64,000 nucleotides of DNA from Bacillota bacterium. GTDB taxonomy: Bacteria > Bacillota > Clostridia > Christensenellales > SZUA-584. The DNA lies in assembly GCA_023460085.1 (NCBI GenBank), contig JAEWRI010000046.1:124001-188000 (forward strand). Reading direction: 5' to 3'. This document shows, piece after piece, positions 42,929-52,329 of this stretch (the stretch's first letter is position 1; each line of letters opens with the position of its first letter). Position numbers and translations under genes: made by a program. The notes beneath the pieces are model-generated. The model was given only the letters and a program-made list of their open reading frames with translations, was not told the origin of the DNA and did not search any database.

Positions 42929-42953
42929 CCCTTTCCGGCGTGCCCGGAAAGGG
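42929..42953. other. Strong hairpin upstream of the oxidoreductase operon
   Basis: CCCTTTCCGG (42929-42938) pairs perfectly with CCGGAAAGGG (42944-42953), with a 5-base loop. It sits 46 bases after the ald stop and 75 bases before the GTG at 42854 (minus-strand direction). No T-run follows on either strand. It may end or slow transcription from the ornithine cluster. Confidence 0.55.
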
Positions 42954-42999
42954 GGACCGCTGTGCCGCTGCGTATATTTGAATGTGTCTTCCCGCCGTC

Positions 43000-44118
43000 T
43001 TAAGCGCCGATGACCTCTGCGACCGGGGTATACTTCAGCCCGAAGCACGCTGCCACGTTTTCATACGTGCAAAGACCGTTGTACACATTGACGCCTGTCG
43101 CGATGCTCCTGCTTGCCTTGCATGCTTCTTCAAGGCCCATATCGGCAATTTTCAAACCATACAGCAGCGTCGCGTTGTTGAGCGCCAGCGTAGAAGTCCT
43201 TGGAACGGATCCCGGCATATTGGCGACGCAGTAGTTGACGACATCGTCAACCATAAACACCGGATCGTTGTGGTAGGTCGCGCGCGTCGTCTCGGAGCAG
43301 CCGCCCTGGTCTACCGCCACGTCGACGATGACAGCGCCCTTCTTCATGCCGGACAAATAACTGCGCTTGATCAGCTTGGGCGCCGCGCCGCCGGGTATCA
43401 GCACCGCGCCAATCACCAGATCAGCCTCCGCAAGAGATTCCTCAATGGCCGTCTGCGTGCTGTAAAGTGTGGTTATTTCTCCCCGGTATATATCGTCAAG
43501 GTATGCCAGACGCTCCAGGCTCAGATCCAGTACGGTCACGTGCGCACCCATTCCGACGGCGATCCGGCATGCGTTGGCACCCACCGTTCCTCCGCCCAGT
43601 ATCGCGACCTTGCCGCGCGCAACACCCGGAACGCCGCCCAGCAGAACGCCTCTTCCGCCAAAAGGCTTCTCCAGGAACTTTGCGCCCTCCTGCACGCTTA
43701 GCCGGCCCGCGATTTCGCTCATCGGGCGCAGACAGGGCAGCCCGCCATTGGCATCCTGAATCGTCTCATACGCAACACCCTTTACCCCTGCCTTCAGCAT
43801 CGCCGTAGTCAGTTCTTCCGAGGCCGCCAAATGCAGATATGTATACATGACCTGGCCCTTGCGCATCAGCGCGTATTCAGCGGGCAGCGGCTCTTTGACT
43901 TTCACAATCATGTCGCATTCATTAAATACATCCGCGGCGCCGCTCAGTATCTTTGCGCCAGCCGCTTCATATTCAGCGTCTTCAAAACCGGCCCCTTCGC
44001 CGGCTCCTTTTTCAACATACATAGCATGCCCATGAGCGCAATAGGCTTTCACCGCGTCGGGAGTCACCCCGACTCTGTATTCGTGCATTTTTATTTCCTT
44101 TACAGTACCAACCTTCAT
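43000..44118 (-). CDS. ald: Alanine dehydrogenase
   Basis: A 372-residue L-alanine dehydrogenase, which oxidises L-alanine to pyruvate and ammonia with NAD+. The start MKVGTVKEIKMHEYRVGVTP, the catalytic lysine and histidine regions (VMYTYLHLAAS, GVAYETIQ), the nucleotide-binding AILGGGTVGANACRIAVGMG and the ending stretch NVAACFGLKY are typical, and length is full. I start it at 44118, where GCGAGG precedes the ATG; the longer frame has no site. As the last gene of the ornithine cluster it can burn the alanine released by 2-amino-4-ketopentanoate thiolase, after racemisation by Alr at 52330. Confidence 0.94.
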   Translation of the reverse strand: MKVGTVKEIKMHEYRVGVTPDAVKAYCAHGHAMYVEKGAGEGAGFEDAEYEAAGAKILSGAADVFNECDMIVKVKEPLPAEYALMRKGQVMYTYLHLAASEELTTAMLKAGVKGVAYETIQDANGGLPCLRPMSEIAGRLSVQEGAKFLEKPFGGRGVLLGGVPGVARGKVAILGGGTVGANACRIAVGMGAHVTVLDLSLERLAYLDDIYRGEITTLYSTQTAIEESLAEADLVIGAVLIPGGAAPKLIKRSYLSGMKKGAVIVDVAVDQGGCSETTRATYHNDPVFMVDDVVNYCVANMPGSVPRTSTLALNNATLLYGLKIADMGLEEACKASRSIATGVNVYNGLCTYENVAACFGLKYTPVAEVIGA

Positions 44119-44268
44119 GACAAAAACCTCGCTTTTCTTTATTAAATTCAGGGTAATGCCCCGTTTTTTACGCAATAACAGCGACTTTATCAAGTGCCGC
44201 ACCGTTTCACAGGTGCATGCCTTGCCGCGCGTATTTTCAAGTCCTTATTCAGATGCCGCCTTCCATTG

Positions 44269-45330
44269 TCAGCACACGATTTTACTTACGTACTCCGATG
44301 TGCATGCGGCTAAAATCGCGCCGTAATCCAGAGAAAAATCCATGGTATCCCCGACAGAGCAGGGTTTCTCCGCACGGGTGACATCCAGCAGCAAATGGTC
44401 GCTGGACGCGCCTATCAATTCGATCCCGCCGTCCAACGGAACGATATGGTCCCAGAGCACGTCCTGCCTGCCGCACGCGAGAATCGCGCGCCGGATACTC
44501 CCCTTGTCAGTAAACTGCGGCTTTGCTCCAAACGCGTTCAGGCCGATTTCGCCGTAAGGAACGGACGGCTTATCCTTCAGCTCGATAATCTCTGCTCTCA
44601 GCGTAAACACATCCGCGTACAGACCTTCAACTTTCTGCTGAAACGATGTCTCATACCCTCGTAAAATCACCTCTCCAAGGCGCAGATGATTGATGCCCGC
44701 CGGCATCTTTTTCTCCCGTATCAGGTATATGGAACCCGAATTACCGCCTGAGATAATCGGAAGCTGCAATCCGCAAGCCGTCTCTATGGTTTTCGCGATG
44801 GATACCAGCTGCGAAAGCTTGCCCACGGTCGGCAATACGCCCCCGTAACAGTTAAAGTTGCTCCCCACGCCCATCAGCCGCACGCCCGGCAACCGCGTTG
44901 CCATTTGCGCAAACGCCATCGCATCCTCCGGAAGTATACCCTCCCGCAAGTCTCCCATCTCTATCATCATCACGATCCCGTGCGTCACATGATGCTTTTG
45001 CGCCGCCGCCGAAAGCGCCTCAACGGTCTTCATTTCAGTATTGCAGCTGATATCCGAAAACCGCACCACCTCTTCCGCTTCGGAGATCATGGGCATGCGC
45101 AGCAGCATTTTCCGTCCCGCGGCGAAGGGTATCCTTTTCAGGTTCTGCAGTCTGGAATCCGCAAAGTCTTGAACGCCCGCGTCGGCAAAGACCTTCACAA
45201 TCTCCGGGTGGGCGCAGAACACCTTTGTCACCGCGCTGACTTCAATTCCCGCTTCCCGGCACAGGCTTGTGATGACCTTTATATTATTGTAGAGTTTTCC
45301 CCTGTTTATCATCAAAGCGGGGTATTGCAT
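44269..45330 (-). CDS. orr: Ornithine racemase (alanine/ornithine racemase family)
   Basis: A 353-residue PLP-dependent fold-type III racemase. The PLP lysine is in EVSAVTKVFCAHPEIV near residue 36. GVGSNFNCYGG, ISGGNSGSIYLI and LRLGEVILRGYE are stretches typical of ornithine racemases rather than Alr. It converts L- to D-ornithine, the substrate of OraSE. I start it at 45330, following GGAG; a GTG two codons upstream overlaps the ribosome site. It is placed next to the glmL-like and oraE genes, which supports the assignment. Confidence 0.9.
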   Translation of the reverse strand: MQYPALMINRGKLYNNIKVITSLCREAGIEVSAVTKVFCAHPEIVKVFADAGVQDFADSRLQNLKRIPFAAGRKMLLRMPMISEAEEVVRFSDISCNTEMKTVEALSAAAQKHHVTHGIVMMIEMGDLREGILPEDAMAFAQMATRLPGVRLMGVGSNFNCYGGVLPTVGKLSQLVSIAKTIETACGLQLPIISGGNSGSIYLIREKKMPAGINHLRLGEVILRGYETSFQQKVEGLYADVFTLRAEIIELKDKPSVPYGEIGLNAFGAKPQFTDKGSIRRAILACGRQDVLWDHIVPLDGGIELIGASSDHLLLDVTRAEKPCSVGDTMDFSLDYGAILAACTSEYVSKIVC

Positions 45331-45362
45331 AGCCACTCCTTTACGTCAGGCTGGCCCACTCA

Positions 45363-46727
45363 TTACGAAGCCACGCCGATGCCGAGGCTTTTCTTTAACA
45401 GTGCGACTGCCGCATCCTTATACCGGAGTGACAGCACACCCAGCGACGCCATGATATACTGCCGGTCAATAAGGATTTCGGCCGACGGCTTTGGAAAGAG
45501 GGCCCGGCTGTCCCGCACGCCGCATGCCTGCTTCAATATCTGTAAGCCTTCGGGCAGCCGCGTCAGTGCGCCGCCGGTGCCGATGATGGTTTTTACCGCC
45601 GTCAAATCCTTTCCCTCCGCGATGGTAATCTTGCCTGTCGGGCCGTACAGATCCTTTAACGTGCCGGCATGCCGCTCCAGCGCGGTCTTCACACACGCAA
45701 GCGTCATGCGCTCCACGAACCGGACTTCCAGCGGGCTTTCGGGAATAGGCTTTGCCTCGCGCATCAGCCTCTCCGCGTCCGGAAACTCCCTTTGCAGAGA
45801 CTCCATCCCTATCTTCTCCGCTACGTGTGCAATGTTCACGTAGACGCCGAGATCACCCTCTACGGTTCGCTTCGCAACCGGCTCCGGGCTCGACATAATA
45901 CTGCTGATGCTGCCCGAGCCTTCGGTGACCGAGTGCACATCCGTGGTAGCTCCCCCGACATCGAATACCACCAAATCCCCGATGGCTTCATAAAGCAGCT
46001 TTGCGCTCAGCATCACCGCACCGGGGGTCGGAATAACCGGGCCGTCCACCAGCGTTCTCATCTTTTCCATACCCGGCGCGTGTACGATATGTTCCTCGAA
46101 TGCGTTGTGTATGATCTTCCTCGCAGGCTCCACGTTAAGCATGTCCACACCCGGATATACGTTATCCGTAATATAGACCCTGACGCCCAGTTCCGAAGCC
46201 AAAAGCGCTATTTCCTCACGGTTCTGGATGTTGCCCGCATAGATCATGGGGATGCCGCCGCATTCTTTCGCCAGCAGTTCAAAGTTGAAAAGTGCCGTAT
46301 CCCGCTCGCCGTAATCCACCCCGCCCGCGACCAGAATGATGTTGGGCCGGAGGGATCTGACCTGGGCCAGATCCGTTCTCTTCAGCTTTCCCGCGGTGAC
46401 CAATTTGATGATGGCCCCGGCTCCCAGCGCCGCTTCTCTGGCCGCACGAACTGTCATGTCATATACGAGGCCATGCACGCTCATGCGCAGACCGCCCGCG
46501 GCGGAGCTTGTCGCAAGCATTTCATCCCACGTGAAATCCGCGATGCCAAGGTTTCGTTTCAGATCCTCGGCTGCCCTTTCCAGACCGATAATCACATCGC
46601 CTTCATGAACCGTCGTCCATGACTTGCCCTGCCCGATGAAACGCGGCTCACCCGTCCGTATTCCGTCAAACGCGTTGACGACGGTGGTTGTGCTCCCGAT
46701 TTCAGCGACCAGCACATCAATCTTCAT
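45363..46727 (-). CDS. glmL: GlmL/MutL-type protein of the ornithine aminomutase cluster
   Basis: A 454-residue ASKHA-type ATPase like the MutL/GlmL proteins that accompany adenosylcobalamin-dependent mutases. The first phosphate motif is VAEIGSTTTVVNAF near residue 7, the second is VVFDVGGATTDVHSV near residue 255, and ITIAEGKDLTAVKTIIGTGG is near residue 385. They are thought to reactivate or load the B12 enzyme. Its start overlaps the end of oraE by 11 bases, with GAAGGA upstream, so it should be made together with the mutase. Confidence 0.9.
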   Translation of the reverse strand: MKIDVLVAEIGSTTTVVNAFDGIRTGEPRFIGQGKSWTTVHEGDVIIGLERAAEDLKRNLGIADFTWDEMLATSSAAGGLRMSVHGLVYDMTVRAAREAALGAGAIIKLVTAGKLKRTDLAQVRSLRPNIILVAGGVDYGERDTALFNFELLAKECGGIPMIYAGNIQNREEIALLASELGVRVYITDNVYPGVDMLNVEPARKIIHNAFEEHIVHAPGMEKMRTLVDGPVIPTPGAVMLSAKLLYEAIGDLVVFDVGGATTDVHSVTEGSGSISSIMSSPEPVAKRTVEGDLGVYVNIAHVAEKIGMESLQREFPDAERLMREAKPIPESPLEVRFVERMTLACVKTALERHAGTLKDLYGPTGKITIAEGKDLTAVKTIIGTGGALTRLPEGLQILKQACGVRDSRALFPKPSAEILIDRQYIMASLGVLSLRYKDAAVALLKKSLGIGVAS

Positions 46728-48915
46728 GCAGCGTCCTTCTTTGTTTTACCAGAAAACTAGCGACGTCAATCCCTTTCGTGCCTCTGCCGAATCCCCCGTC
46801 CATGCCCGCGCTGCGCGCTATCTCCTGTGTCACCTGCGTACCGCCGCAAAGCAGCATCACCCGGTCCCGGATACCCTTTTCGATACAAAGCTCGTGGATC
46901 TTACGCATATTCTTGATGTGGACTTCGTCATGCGTGATGATGGTGGAGGCCAGAACCGCATCTGCGTTCGCTTCTATCGCCGCGTCCACCAGCTTGTCTA
47001 CCGGGCAGGATGTGCCAAGATACAGATATTTAATGCCGTACTTTTCTATTCCGCCGTGTTTGATATCCAGTATCTCTTTCAGTCCAACGGAATGCTCATC
47101 CTGTCCCACCGTGGCTGCAACCACAAACAGCGGTTTTAACGCGATATCGTCGCGCACCTCCTGTTCGGACAGCACCTCGGCCTTTTCGGGAATTACGAGA
47201 GTGTTGATGTCAATATCGAAGCAGACCTTCCCCTTGATTTCCAGCAAAGAACCTTCCGACGGATGCAGGGCTTGCTTATGTATGACCGTAACATCCTCCA
47301 GCCCCATCTTTTCGCCGAATTTGATGGCCGCAAACTCCGCCGTGCGTTCATCGGTCGGCAGAAACAGCGTCACCACTACGATACCGTCTGCGCGCCATTC
47401 TACCTCGGGTTTGAGTAAGGGTGTGCCGAAATATTTGTCTGCCTCTTTCAGACGGGTTGACACGTTGTCGTCTTCGTCCAGCTCATCCACGTAGACGATT
47501 TTTGTGCGGTCTTCAAAGCTGTCGCCTCCGATGGCCTCCGAGGCGCTCTTGAAACGGGCGGGAATATGGTTATATCCGTAATGCACCGATACCGGAGCGA
47601 AGTAGTCGGCATCTCGCTTAAATATCATGCCTACGCCGACGCCGTCGTCCATTTTGCGCGCAATGCCGTCGCCGTTCCGCTCGGGATAAAACCCGCTGTC
47701 CACAAAGAACCCCTGCTCTACCGCGTTGAAATACCCTCCGGCGGAGAGTATCTCCTCCATGAACAGTACCGCCCTCTCCTTCAGCTCACGCACGTCGCTG
47801 CCCAGCACGCCATCCCGGTCTACTTTGACCATTTCCCGCAGGCCGTCCAGACCGTTCAGCACCTGCTTGGCGGTATCGACCGCGGCGATGTTGTTATAAT
47901 GCCACGGAACATTCCGCCCTTCGTCCGGCGTAATGGTAGACTGAATGTCCGCGCTCGTCAGCCGCGAAATCACCATGTTCAGCGCGTGCGTAACGGACGC
48001 CTCCCGCGTATCGGACTCCATATACTTCGTGTTCTGCTGTGCGCGTATCTTGTATTCCTTAAACAGATCCCGCAGCGCAACCGCATAGGGCAAATCCAGC
48101 CGCATGCACGGCGCGGGCGGCGCGGTGGGCGGCACAGAGGACAGCGCGATGTTCTCCGGTTTAATGCCGATTCTCCGGGAGAATATGCTGTTGATCGCGT
48201 GCTGCACCATGAGCTCGGGGCGCACCTTCCACGCCTTCATGGCGGTCGCGTTGGCGTTGTGCGCGCCGTCTATCTGCAGCATGTCCGCCCATGCGATGAT
48301 TTTTTTGACCTCACACGCATCCACAAAGCTGCGGATCATGTTGATATTGCGGTAAAGCACGTTATACTGCGGGTCCTGGTGAACTCCGTTTACGCCCTCC
48401 TCCGCAAACATCACGGCGATATCCGGCCCCGCGACCCCTGATATATAGGAATGGAAGTTGATGCGCCTTCCGACTTCCTCCTCGATATAATCGAGCGCCT
48501 TGCGGGTTGCGCGCACCTGCTTGCGCGTGACCGGTATGCCGCCGATTCCCTGGGGCGTTCCTTCTATCAGGGAGTCGATATGCGACTGACCCGCGGTACG
48601 AATCACCATGATGTGATCCGCGCCGTTCCACGCCGCCATACGCATCCGGCGGATGTCGTCTTCGAACCGGCCGGAGGCGATTTCCGTGGTGATCACGCAG
48701 TCCGGCTGCGGGTCGATATAATCAAAGCCCCGGCTTCCCGGCAACGGGATGCTGTTCTTCAGCGGCTCGGATGTCTCATGATACTCAAAGTCGCCGATGG
48801 TTCTCTTTTCATCCTTGCCGTCCCGCCAATGCCATCCGCGATTCTTGGGTGTGTAGTGCTCAAGATCCTTCAGGATTTCTTTTACGTCAATCTTCTGCTC
48901 CGGATCAAGCTTCAT
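46717..48915 (-). CDS. oraE: D-ornithine 4,5-aminomutase, large (E) subunit
   Basis: A 732-residue adenosylcobalamin- and PLP-dependent enzyme that moves the terminal amino group of D-ornithine to give 2,4-diaminopentanoate. A long TIM-barrel domain (about 80-480) precedes a C-terminal B12-binding domain with the lower-ligand motif DEHSVG (H608). K619 lies 11 residues further in DIKHGG; the same spacing separates the cobalt-ligand His and the PLP Lys in the Clostridium sticklandii enzyme. GGAGG precedes the ATG, and its start overlaps the oraS stop by four bases. Confidence 0.95.
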   Translation of the reverse strand: MKLDPEQKIDVKEILKDLEHYTPKNRGWHWRDGKDEKRTIGDFEYHETSEPLKNSIPLPGSRGFDYIDPQPDCVITTEIASGRFEDDIRRMRMAAWNGADHIMVIRTAGQSHIDSLIEGTPQGIGGIPVTRKQVRATRKALDYIEEEVGRRINFHSYISGVAGPDIAVMFAEEGVNGVHQDPQYNVLYRNINMIRSFVDACEVKKIIAWADMLQIDGAHNANATAMKAWKVRPELMVQHAINSIFSRRIGIKPENIALSSVPPTAPPAPCMRLDLPYAVALRDLFKEYKIRAQQNTKYMESDTREASVTHALNMVISRLTSADIQSTITPDEGRNVPWHYNNIAAVDTAKQVLNGLDGLREMVKVDRDGVLGSDVRELKERAVLFMEEILSAGGYFNAVEQGFFVDSGFYPERNGDGIARKMDDGVGVGMIFKRDADYFAPVSVHYGYNHIPARFKSASEAIGGDSFEDRTKIVYVDELDEDDNVSTRLKEADKYFGTPLLKPEVEWRADGIVVVTLFLPTDERTAEFAAIKFGEKMGLEDVTVIHKQALHPSEGSLLEIKGKVCFDIDINTLVIPEKAEVLSEQEVRDDIALKPLFVVAATVGQDEHSVGLKEILDIKHGGIEKYGIKYLYLGTSCPVDKLVDAAIEANADAVLASTIITHDEVHIKNMRKIHELCIEKGIRDRVMLLCGGTQVTQEIARSAGMDGGFGRGTKGIDVASFLVKQRRTLHED

Positions 48916-49283
48916 TGCTGCGCCTCCTTCCCTTCAAACATCTTTTGAACGGTCTCCCATTCCGTGTCGGCAGCCAGCGCAAGGCCCGCTTCGCGTATGG
49001 TAATACCCTTTTCTTCCGCAAGACGCCACACGATATGACCGCATCCCTTCCCCATCAGAGACCGTTTCATCGCGCCCTCCACAATGGGCTTCACCTCCAG
49101 GCTGGAAAACCCCATGCGCAGCAGCACGCTGCGTTCAATAGCGGGCGTCGTATACTGATAGCCTAGCTCCAGCAACGGCTCCACTATCTTATCCGCCAGC
49201 TCCCAGAATCGATCATACAACTGCTGATCTGTAAGGTCTTTCAAATGCGCCCCGCGCACCTCGTACTCATCGCTTCTCTTCAC
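48912..49283 (-). CDS. oraS: D-ornithine 4,5-aminomutase, small (S) subunit
   Basis: A 123-residue OraS subunit, which forms the heterodimer with OraE. Typical stretches are LTDQQLYDRFWELADKIVEP, PAIERSVLLRMGFSS and GCGHIVWRLAEEKG. The start is taken as the GTG at 49283 because GGGGGCGG is 6 bases upstream; an upstream TTG has no site. It is translationally coupled to oraE. Confidence 0.93.
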   Translation of the reverse strand: MKRSDEYEVRGAHLKDLTDQQLYDRFWELADKIVEPLLELGYQYTTPAIERSVLLRMGFSSLEVKPIVEGAMKRSLMGKGCGHIVWRLAEEKGITIREAGLALAADTEWETVQKMFEGKEAQQ

Positions 49284-49320
49284 AACAAACCGCCCCCTTA
49301 TCAAAACTCCGGGCGCTTCT

Positions 49321-50742
49321 CTACGAAGCGCTTACTTCGAGATCCTTCAAACACTGCCGTACAAACGCTGCGTCGGTCTGCGTGTCTTCCGCCAAAAACT
49401 GAATGTCCTCCGGCGTGATAGTACCCGCGGGGTTTTTCTGGACACAATTCTTGATATACGCCTTGCGCAGCTTCAGCATATCGTAATCGCGCGCCTTGAT
49501 GAGCGACGGATCTTCCGGCAGAATGATGCTGGCTCCCGGCTGTTCCTCGTCAGGATTCCCGAATCTTATGTCAATGCCGTTTTGCTTTGCGAACGTCAGC
49601 TGCGGCATGGGGTGCTTGCCGGCGCCCGTATACTCCGTTTCCTGCACGACGATCATGCGGTCTTCATCCAGCTCCTGTGCCAGCGCGAACGCGGCGGTCA
49701 GCGACGTATTGCCCGCCGGGCCTCTTTCGATGCCCTCCAGCGCCGCCAGCGCTTCCGTAATGTAAAAGACCTCGCCCTGCTTCAGCAGCACATATCGATC
49801 CATGTAGCGCAGCGGCCTTGCGGCGTTGCGCGGCACATCGGCGCGATCGGGCCACGACGCGAACGGAATTCCGAAGCCGGTATGCCCTGTCGTAAAGGAT
49901 TTTCGATTGAAATCCCCGTCCGACGCCATATGCAGCCCCGAAAGGTCTACGCTGGCCCCTACCACCGCCACGCTGTCCGCGCCCGCCTTGCGCAGGCCTC
50001 GCGCGGTTCCCGTGATGTTTCCGCCGCCGGCATGGGTGACCACGACGGCATCCGGCAGACGGCCGTGTGCCTCTCTGAACTGTCCGGCGATCTCGTATCC
50101 CAGCGTCTCCACGCCCGCGATGCCAAACGGCGTATACAGCGAGGCGTTAAAATAGCCCGTTTCCTCCAGCAGACGGAGGAAGGTATAGAAAAGTTCGGGC
50201 CCGACGGTAAGCTGTACGACCTCCGCGCCCAGCGCTTCGCACGCTCTTTGTTTTTCCAGTATCTCTGGCTGCCCGACTTTGCGGCTGTCATAGCATTCCT
50301 GAACGACGATGCACTTCAGCCCCTGCATGGCAGCCTGCGACGCGACCGCAGCGCCGTAGTTTCCGCTCGTCGCGGCAATTACGCCCTTGTACCCGTGCTT
50401 CTTCGCATGATACACCGAGACCGCGGCGCGCCTCGCCTTGAAACTGCCCGAAGGGTTGCACGCTTCATCCTTGATGAATATCCTTGCGCCCTTGCCCTTC
50501 CCGGCGTATTTACGGCACAGGGCTGTGAGGTTCTTAAGCTCGATGATTGGCGTATTGCCCACATGGACACTGCGCTGTATCTCCGTAATTTCCTGCAGCG
50601 AATAGCCGCAATTCTCCATCATTCTCTCATAGTCAAAGGCAATAGACCCGGATTCAAAGATAGAATAATCGATCCCCACCGACTTTTTCATGATTTCGTT
50701 TTTACGGGACATCACGCCTTCATAAGACATATCTGTACTCAT
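49321..50742 (-). CDS. ortB: 2-amino-4-ketopentanoate thiolase, beta subunit
   Basis: A 473-residue fold-type II PLP enzyme. The PLP lysine is K102 in NPSGSFKARRA, and the phosphate-binding loop lies near HAGGGNITGTARG. Together with OrtA it splits 2-amino-4-ketopentanoate with CoA into acetyl-CoA and alanine. The family looks like threonine synthase, but the ornithine context and the N-terminal SRKNEIMKKSVGIDY fit OrtB. GGGAGG precedes the ATG. Confidence 0.93.
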   Translation of the reverse strand: MSTDMSYEGVMSRKNEIMKKSVGIDYSIFESGSIAFDYERMMENCGYSLQEITEIQRSVHVGNTPIIELKNLTALCRKYAGKGKGARIFIKDEACNPSGSFKARRAAVSVYHAKKHGYKGVIAATSGNYGAAVASQAAMQGLKCIVVQECYDSRKVGQPEILEKQRACEALGAEVVQLTVGPELFYTFLRLLEETGYFNASLYTPFGIAGVETLGYEIAGQFREAHGRLPDAVVVTHAGGGNITGTARGLRKAGADSVAVVGASVDLSGLHMASDGDFNRKSFTTGHTGFGIPFASWPDRADVPRNAARPLRYMDRYVLLKQGEVFYITEALAALEGIERGPAGNTSLTAAFALAQELDEDRMIVVQETEYTGAGKHPMPQLTFAKQNGIDIRFGNPDEEQPGASIILPEDPSLIKARDYDMLKLRKAYIKNCVQKNPAGTITPEDIQFLAEDTQTDAAFVRQCLKDLEVSAS

Positions 50743-50791
50743 ACCGTTCCTCCCCCTTTACCCAAAAGCTGAACCTCATCCCGGGAAACCG

Positions 50792-51082
50792 TTAAAACAG
50801 CAGCTGCTTCACCTGATCCCGAACCTTCGCAAGCTCCGGCACGTATTCTCCATACGTATGCGTATAGGAGGGATTCACCGCGGTCAATACGCCCTTTACT
50901 TTCCGTGAAGTGACCGTCTCGATTTCAACAATATCGCCTATGTTCGCAGACGCCAGCGCATGCCCTTTCACCCACAGAATCAGGGGCGTCTTCTTTGTGT
51001 CGTCCGGCACCTGCGGCGCTCTTTCCTCTGGACGCATCACAACGTCTCTTACCTCTACCCAGTCTCCTTTTTTTACATCCAT
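50792..51082 (-). CDS. ortA: 2-amino-4-ketopentanoate thiolase, alpha subunit
   Basis: A 96-residue OrtA subunit. The sequence MDVKKGDWVEVRDVVMRPEE, then APQVPDDTKKTPLILWVKG, matches the small subunit of the thiolase; IVEIETVTSRKVKGVL and NPSYTHTYGEYVPEL are also typical. It is required by OrtB. AAGGAG precedes the ATG. The 135-base gap before it, after the ord gene, contains an 8-bp hairpin GCGATGCC/GGCATCGC and no gene. Confidence 0.92.
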   Translation of the reverse strand: MDVKKGDWVEVRDVVMRPEERAPQVPDDTKKTPLILWVKGHALASANIGDIVEIETVTSRKVKGVLTAVNPSYTHTYGEYVPELAKVRDQVKQLLF

Positions 51083-51217
51083 ATCAATTCACTCCTTACA
51101 CGATGGCGGCAGCAGAGCCTATGCTCATAGCGCTTTTTGGAAGGGATACACCGCGCGTTGTAAAGCCGCGATGCCCCAGCCGGACAGCCAAGGCATCGCC
51201 GATTACGCGGAGATCTT

Positions 51218-52270
51218 TTACAGGGAGACTTTGATGAACTCTCTGAAATCGCCCATGATGGCGCGCGGCACGGGAAGATCCAGCATCGTCTTCAGGCCCG
51301 GATCCGCATTGATGACCTGGGGTATCATATTTACGGCCATGGCGATTGTCCCGATTCCGCCCGGAATTTCCGGGTTGATCTGCAGGTTGATGTCCGGATA
51401 GCCCTTGATCTGAATGAAATCACCCGTTGATGTATTCTCGGTCTGCGGCTTAATCTGCTGCGGATGATCCATCTCGATAAACAGTTTATCGTCGGAATAC
51501 CCAAAGCCGCGCTGACGGACGCCCGCAAGGTTGCCCGGCTCCACCGTGGCATACTCCGTTTCGCGATGCGTATTGGATATGATGGGCTCCTTCGTCTGGT
51601 CCACCCTGTCCAGCTTGACACCCATACCATCCGCGATCATCGTGATGGATTCGGGGAAGCCGACATGACCCGCGAGCGTACCTTCGGCCATACGGCTCTC
51701 GAACTCGTCCGGCGTTATGCCCACACCTTGCTCGCGCATGACCGCGCGCCCGAACGGCGACAGGTCGTTCACTCTCTTCGCGAAGATGGACTCGACATTC
51801 TCGCAGGTTCCCGTCAAGGCCAGTATCAAATAGTCCAGCACAAACCCGGGGTTGATGCCGGTACCCAGCACAGAGACGCCGTTTTCCTTCGCAATTTTGT
51901 CCAGCTCTTTGGCAAGCTCGGGGCTCTGTGCTTGCGCATACGCAAGCTCCTCCGCGATGGAAACCACGTTCAGTTTCTGCTCCAGACAATATTTGATCCG
52001 GTCAAACGCGTTTTTCACGAAGGAATCCGTTGTGAGAAGCACCACGTCGCAGGAGTTCTTTGTAATCACTTCCGTAACTTCCTTATGGATGGTAACCGAC
52101 GGACGTTCCCCCTGCTCTGCGCCCAAATATTCAAACATATCCTTACCGGCACGGGCAGCATTCCTGTCGCAAACACCGACGATATCGATACCTTTCTTCG
52201 TAAGCAGCATTCTGGCCATGCCACTGCCCATTGCGCCGAATCCCCATATGATCACCTTAACGTTCCTCAT
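51218..52270 (-). CDS. ord: 2,4-diaminopentanoate dehydrogenase
   Basis: A 350-residue dehydrogenase that oxidises 2,4-diaminopentanoate to 2-amino-4-ketopentanoate and ammonia with NAD(P)+. The N-terminal Rossmann motif is VIIWGFGAMGSGMARML. ATYPICAL features are none; LGTGINPGFVLDYL and the substrate-domain stretch PQQIKPQTENTSTGDFIQI are family-typical. I start it at 52270, where GGAGGA precedes the ATG, not 15 bases earlier. It is the first gene of the ornithine cluster proper after alr. Confidence 0.93.
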   Translation of the reverse strand: MRNVKVIIWGFGAMGSGMARMLLTKKGIDIVGVCDRNAARAGKDMFEYLGAEQGERPSVTIHKEVTEVITKNSCDVVLLTTDSFVKNAFDRIKYCLEQKLNVVSIAEELAYAQAQSPELAKELDKIAKENGVSVLGTGINPGFVLDYLILALTGTCENVESIFAKRVNDLSPFGRAVMREQGVGITPDEFESRMAEGTLAGHVGFPESITMIADGMGVKLDRVDQTKEPIISNTHRETEYATVEPGNLAGVRQRGFGYSDDKLFIEMDHPQQIKPQTENTSTGDFIQIKGYPDINLQINPEIPGGIGTIAMAVNMIPQVINADPGLKTMLDLPVPRAIMGDFREFIKVSL

Positions 52271-52329
52271 ACTGTTCCTCCTCATTCTTCATATATCCAA
52301 TGCGATAAGATTTCGGGCACCCTATGCAT

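Noticed and set aside
42929..42953. The hairpin after ald as a rho-independent terminator
   Set aside because: The stem is strong, but no T-run follows on either strand, so I list it only as a hairpin.
48912..49304. A cobalamin riboswitch near the B12-dependent oraSE genes
   Set aside because: The genes are preceded by only a short gap and no B12-box-like conserved sequence was seen in the upstream spaces.
51160..51200. GCGATGCC/GGCATCGC hairpin between ord and ortA as a terminator or riboswitch
   Set aside because: It has no T-run, a 16-base loop, and lies inside a cluster that must be co-transcribed; nothing more can be supported.
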